This document shows, piece after piece, positions 60,171-64,000 of a stretch of 64,000 nt of DNA (position 1 is the stretch's first letter; each line of letters begins with the position of its first letter). The stretch is from Pagrus major (Eukaryota > Chordata > Actinopteri > Spariformes > Sparidae). The stretch is taken from NCBI RefSeq assembly GCF_040436345.1, contig NC_133238.1:10108150-10172149 (forward strand), written 5' to 3'. Under the pieces are notes generated by a model. The model did not search any database. It was not told where the DNA came from and saw only the letters and a list, made by a program, of their open reading frames with translations. A program made the position numbers and the translations under genes.

Positions 60171-61749
60171 TAGACCTTTCACATTACACACATTCATTTC
60201 ATCTGTAGTTAATATACAAATATTGAGTATAGCAGCATTTAAAGTGCATTTTGGAAGTAACTAGTAAATACAGCCAAGAAATGGGCCAATGTTTGTGAGA
60301 TCCGTGGATAAGTGTCTGCCCTCCTGTCAATAACACTTTGCCAGTTTATTGCGTTTATGAAAAATCGTTCCTGAAAGACGTGTTGCCGTGCTTGTGTTAC
60401 TTGATGGGACGCGTTCAATTTACACCGGGGTGATGTCTTCTAAATCAAACAGCCTAACACTTCTGTATTCTCCAAAGAGATGCTGACAGCTGCACAACTG
60501 CAGACGCAGAGACGCAATCATGTTCAGTTCAATAACATTAATCAGGTTTGTATGTTATTGCCACGAATCTGAAGCCGGCCTGCGCAAGACTGTCCTCTCC
60601 AGTGGTCAGTCGTCCCTTTAATCTACCTCCAAAGAGCCTGTTCTTCTTAATAATTATTGCAGAGAGCAGATGTGACTTAAGATGTGAGTGAGTTGTTTCT
60701 GGGTCATACATAATAGGACATGTTTTCCTCTGTAGTATTGAACACTTGGGGAATAGCCCTCTTAAATGTTTAATGATTCTAGGGATGTGTTGTGCCTCTT
60801 CAAGAAAAGTTCATCATGTAAGGACTCGTGAGGGTTTGGTCGCAAGTATGAGCCATCAAAAATGTTGTCTGGTACGGTATGTCCTTGCCTGCCGGCTGAC
60901 GCCAGGAAGTAAGTCTTACAAAATAAAAGACAGGTCGTAATGAGTGACGGAGGGCAAGAACAGTCGGGGGAGAAGTAGGCTAATACACCGCCGCTGCTGT
61001 TGTGTATCACCGAGTTCATAAAACAGAGAAGGCATCATCAAAAAGCACATCGAAGAGTCAGTGTATTCCCCCCAGTCTCCGAGACAGTCTTTTGATGCTG
61101 AAACACACTTTCTTTCTTTTCTCTCTCCATCCTTCCCTTCTCCCTCCTACTCTCTCCCACGCTCCCTCCATCGCTCGCCATGCTGCTGATGAATTAAAAG
61201 AAAGTATGTCAGTTGGCAGGCAGGGAGGGGAGAGAAGAAAGAAAGAAGACATCAGAAAGAATTCATTCAGTGAGTCTCTCAACAAGAAGCACGGGCTGAG
61301 TCTTCACCGCCGCGTGAGTTTTTTTCTCGACGCCTCGAAGGCAGTTATTTGGGTCAGCCACGAGGGCTGAGGATCCACCTTGATTCGTCCGCTCTGGTCA
61401 ACACAAAACGCAACAAAAATTGGGACGTATGTATCGATGAAGATGCGTCATAGTCGCATTAGATCAGCCTGGCCTCCATGGGATGCTTCATTTTTAACAA
61501 GCAGCACTAAACACATGTACTGTATGTAGGAAGAAGCCCCGGCTGTGGAAGCTGCTGTTGCTATGCGACTGTTGAGGGCCCTGTTTGGAGTACTGTATGG
61601 CAATGTTGTGCTAAAAGTTGAAATGTTTTTATCTCACGGTTGATGATCTGAGTGCTGCGACGTGGCTCTCAGCACTGCATTATGTGAGCGAGCATTGAGG
61701 AGGGGGGAAAAAGTGGATTTTCTCAACTAGGTTAATGTTCCCAGCATGA
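60171..61749. other. Non-coding DNA, nothing firm
   Basis: 60280-60720 is repeat-free. 61105-61180 is a C/T-rich tract and 61215-61260 is purine-rich. The 122-codon frame at 61002-61370 is explained by this composition. Confidence 0.45.
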
Positions 61750-62470
61750 ATGCAGCCTCTCTTTGGATTATGTAACAGAGAACACCTCATAAACTTCAAC
61801 AGAAAAAGGCTAATTTGTGTTTTAAAGGGAGATAATGTTACTTTTGCTGGACAGAAAAGCAAGTGAAAACTGCATGGCAAGAATAAATGCTAAAAGATAA
61901 TGTTTTGGTAGCATTAGTAAAGAAGACACAGCGCAGTAAGCACTCTAAAATTAGCTTACGTTAGCTAACGTTAACCTCTCTTTGCATTATAAACGAGAAC
62001 ACCTACGAACTTTATCAGAATTGGCAAAATTTAGTTTTAAAGTTAGACAGTGTAGTTTTTGCTGAACAGTCAAGCAAGTGACAATTACACAATGTTGCTA
62101 AATGCTAAAACAAAATGTTATAGTAGCATGAGTACAGAAGAAACAGGCTATTTGATGTTAGCAAATTTTAGATAGGCTAGTTAACTACGGTGTGGCTAAT
62201 GTTAGCTAACATTAGACAAAACATTATAAAGCCTATAGTAGCATGAGAAAAGGAGAAACGGGTTATATGTTTGCTACATCGCAGTAAGCTAATCTAAAAT
62301 TTGCAAACGTTGGCAAACATCAGCCTCTGTTTGGATTATAAGACATTCAAATTTTAACAGAATAGGCAACATGATGATGGTAAATGCTAAAACATAATGC
62401 TATAGTAGCATGAGTACAGAAGAAACAGGCTATATCATGATAGCCCATTTAAAATTTGCTAACATCAGAG
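61750..62470 (+). repeat. Degenerate tandem array, three unequal units
   Basis: Units begin at CCTCTCTTTGGATTAT (about 61755), CCTCTCTTTGCATTAT (61975) and CCTCTGTTTGGATTAT (62324). Each includes AAATGCTAAAA, TAGTAGCATGAGTA-like and GCAGTAAGC-like phrases. The middle unit carries an internal duplication. Confidence 0.6.
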
Positions 62471-64000
62471 AGAACTAAGTAAAACCACAAATTCCAGGTG
62501 CTGTTTGAGAAGTAAGAACACCTCAAACACCTCAGAAGAGCCCAGAGCTGTTTTTAATGAGGTGCTTCACTCTTTTTCGAACAGCCTTGAACAACATTGT
62601 GTGCTTCGCTCAGGATAAATATGCAGTTTGAGAGAACGATTTCATCGGGGCTTTACCGAGTTGCCAAGAAACTAATTAACAGTGACAAAAGCTAGTCGCG
62701 CTGCTGCACGGGCATATTTTCATGGGAGCTGTACTTATTTTATAGCATGCTTACAAAGTAAATGTTGTTTAATTTAGCCTAGTTAAAATCATGGCTGCTT
62801 AACTTTAAATTGCAAGTGCGGTGGCTGATTCAGCTTTGCATTAAAATATGCGTAATAAACCCCAGGAACCACAGAACGTTAATCTTAGAGACTGGCGATT
62901 GTATTGACTAACAGTAGCTTGTAGACACCAGCTAAGGTTGCCATTAGCTAACATTAGCCACAATAATCTACTGTTCATACCAAGTTGCAATTGAGAAGGG
63001 GCAATTTTTTTAACTCAATTTAATTTTTGTTGAGTACTAAAGTGGTCATCTTGTTTTAAATCAACAAACATCTATTTGTTCAATTGTAACCACCTTATTA
63101 AGCCAGTTGCACTGGTTTGGGGTGATGCTGGCTATATAAGGTGGTACTGAATTTATTCCATATTTTGGTTTATAACCTGCAAAGCTACTCAAATTCCCAT
63201 CAGCCTCAACCGTACAATGTTAGCAACATGATGATCACTGTAAAATTATACATTTCAAAAACCAGCATGTTCATTTTCACTGTGAGCATGCTGACGGTGG
63301 CATGCGGCTCAAAGCACTGCAGGTACAGCCTCACAGCGCTGCGAGCACGCTGTAGGCTCTCGGTCTTGTTCAACCACAAGTTATATTGCTTGTTGGAAGA
63401 ATATTTCATATAACGAACATATTTCTGTCCTGTACATTTTTCGTTGTTGTTGTTGCGACCCCATTTCCCCAATGGAGTAATAACAATTGCAAACCAACCT
63501 CTATCTCATTCTTGACAAGACATAAAAAATATATACATCAATTAAATATTCATATTCTTTCATTGCTCGTTGATGAAAGCAGTAAGTCACTCACCACAGT
63601 GCTTCAGAGCGGCTCCACATTGCTCCAGGTCATACCCTAATGTTGGCTCTTACCCCCCCCTCTCCAAAAAAAAATCCCATGAAGCCTTCTGAGGCTTATT
63701 GTCTGTAAATGAAGAGCTTTGATTCGAGCAGAGTTTTGACATCATTCATCAACACGTCCTGAATATCTGCGCTCCGCCATAAGTCTTTGACCAATTACAC
63801 AGATCCAGATACGTTAATGATGTCAAGCCTATACCCCTTTATCCCGTCTAGTTACCCCTCGCTATATTTTCTAGTTTTCCATTTGTCGTTTCTTTATTTA
63901 AAGCTTCAACATCAGGATCCAGACGCCAGAGTGGATAAGATCAAAATGAGTGATAGCGAGGCACAGAGAGGGGATCCTGCTTGTAAAAAAAACACTGTTT
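62471..64000. other. Non-coding DNA to the window edge
   Basis: Apart from the repeat at 63195-63373, no feature recognised; no exon with supporting splice sites found. Confidence 0.45.
63195..63373 (+). repeat. GCTAAC-family repeat, 3' part
   Basis: AGCATGTTCATTTTCACTGT, GCATGCTGACGGTGGCATG, TACAGCCTCACAGCGCTG and CTCGGTCTTGTTCAAC occur in the family order. The ORFs here are chance. Confidence 0.5.

Noticed and set aside
61002..61370. A 122-codon frame
   Set aside because: Composition-driven (C/T-rich then purine-rich DNA), no domain, stops frequent in neighbouring sequence.

Overview
This is nuclear DNA from a ray-finned fish, most likely a percomorph teleost. The evidence is spliced genes with GT/AG introns, dense short non-autonomous DNA transposons of types common in teleost genomes, CA/GT microsatellites, and two vertebrate genes whose proteins are easily recognised. 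I see no prokaryotic features, CRISPR arrays, rRNA, tRNA or intact autonomous transposons. Most of the window is non-coding.

Layout. Positions 1-8200 are upstream DNA with repeats. The region from about 8400 to 13810 is spry2 (sprouty 2) on the plus strand: a non-coding first exon ending at 8763, a 3.1 kb intron, and a single coding exon whose ORF runs 11955-12962 (335 aa). Positions 13811-42590 are a roughly 29 kb intergenic region with no gene I can support, only repeats and some repeat-free blocks that could be regulatory. From about 42600 to 51450 is ndfip2 (Nedd4-family interacting protein 2) on the minus strand, rebuilt here as seven coding exons (259 aa). Positions 51450-64000 are non-coding and repeat-rich.

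How the genes relate. The two genes are convergent, as SPRY2 and NDFIP2 are in human 13q31, so the window is a compact teleost version of a conserved vertebrate block. Sprouty 2 is a membrane-associated feedback inhibitor of receptor tyrosine kinase/ERK signalling. Ndfip2 is a three-pass endosomal/Golgi adaptor that recruits and activates NEDD4-family ubiquitin ligases through PY motifs. NEDD4 has been reported to ubiquitinate Sprouty 2, so the neighbours touch the same pathway, although nothing here shows co-regulation.

Repeats. There are two families of short inverted-repeat elements (six and four copies), one hAT-like element in ndfip2 intron 1 with a perfect 8-bp target duplication, a long-palindrome element, a 27-bp minisatellite that matches part of a dispersed repeat, several degenerate tandem arrays, and a cluster of alternating and polypyrimidine tracts near 28 kb. 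I found no convincing new biological system. The best leads are the missing Sprouty C-terminal tail, the upstream ORFs of spry2, and the transposon structures.
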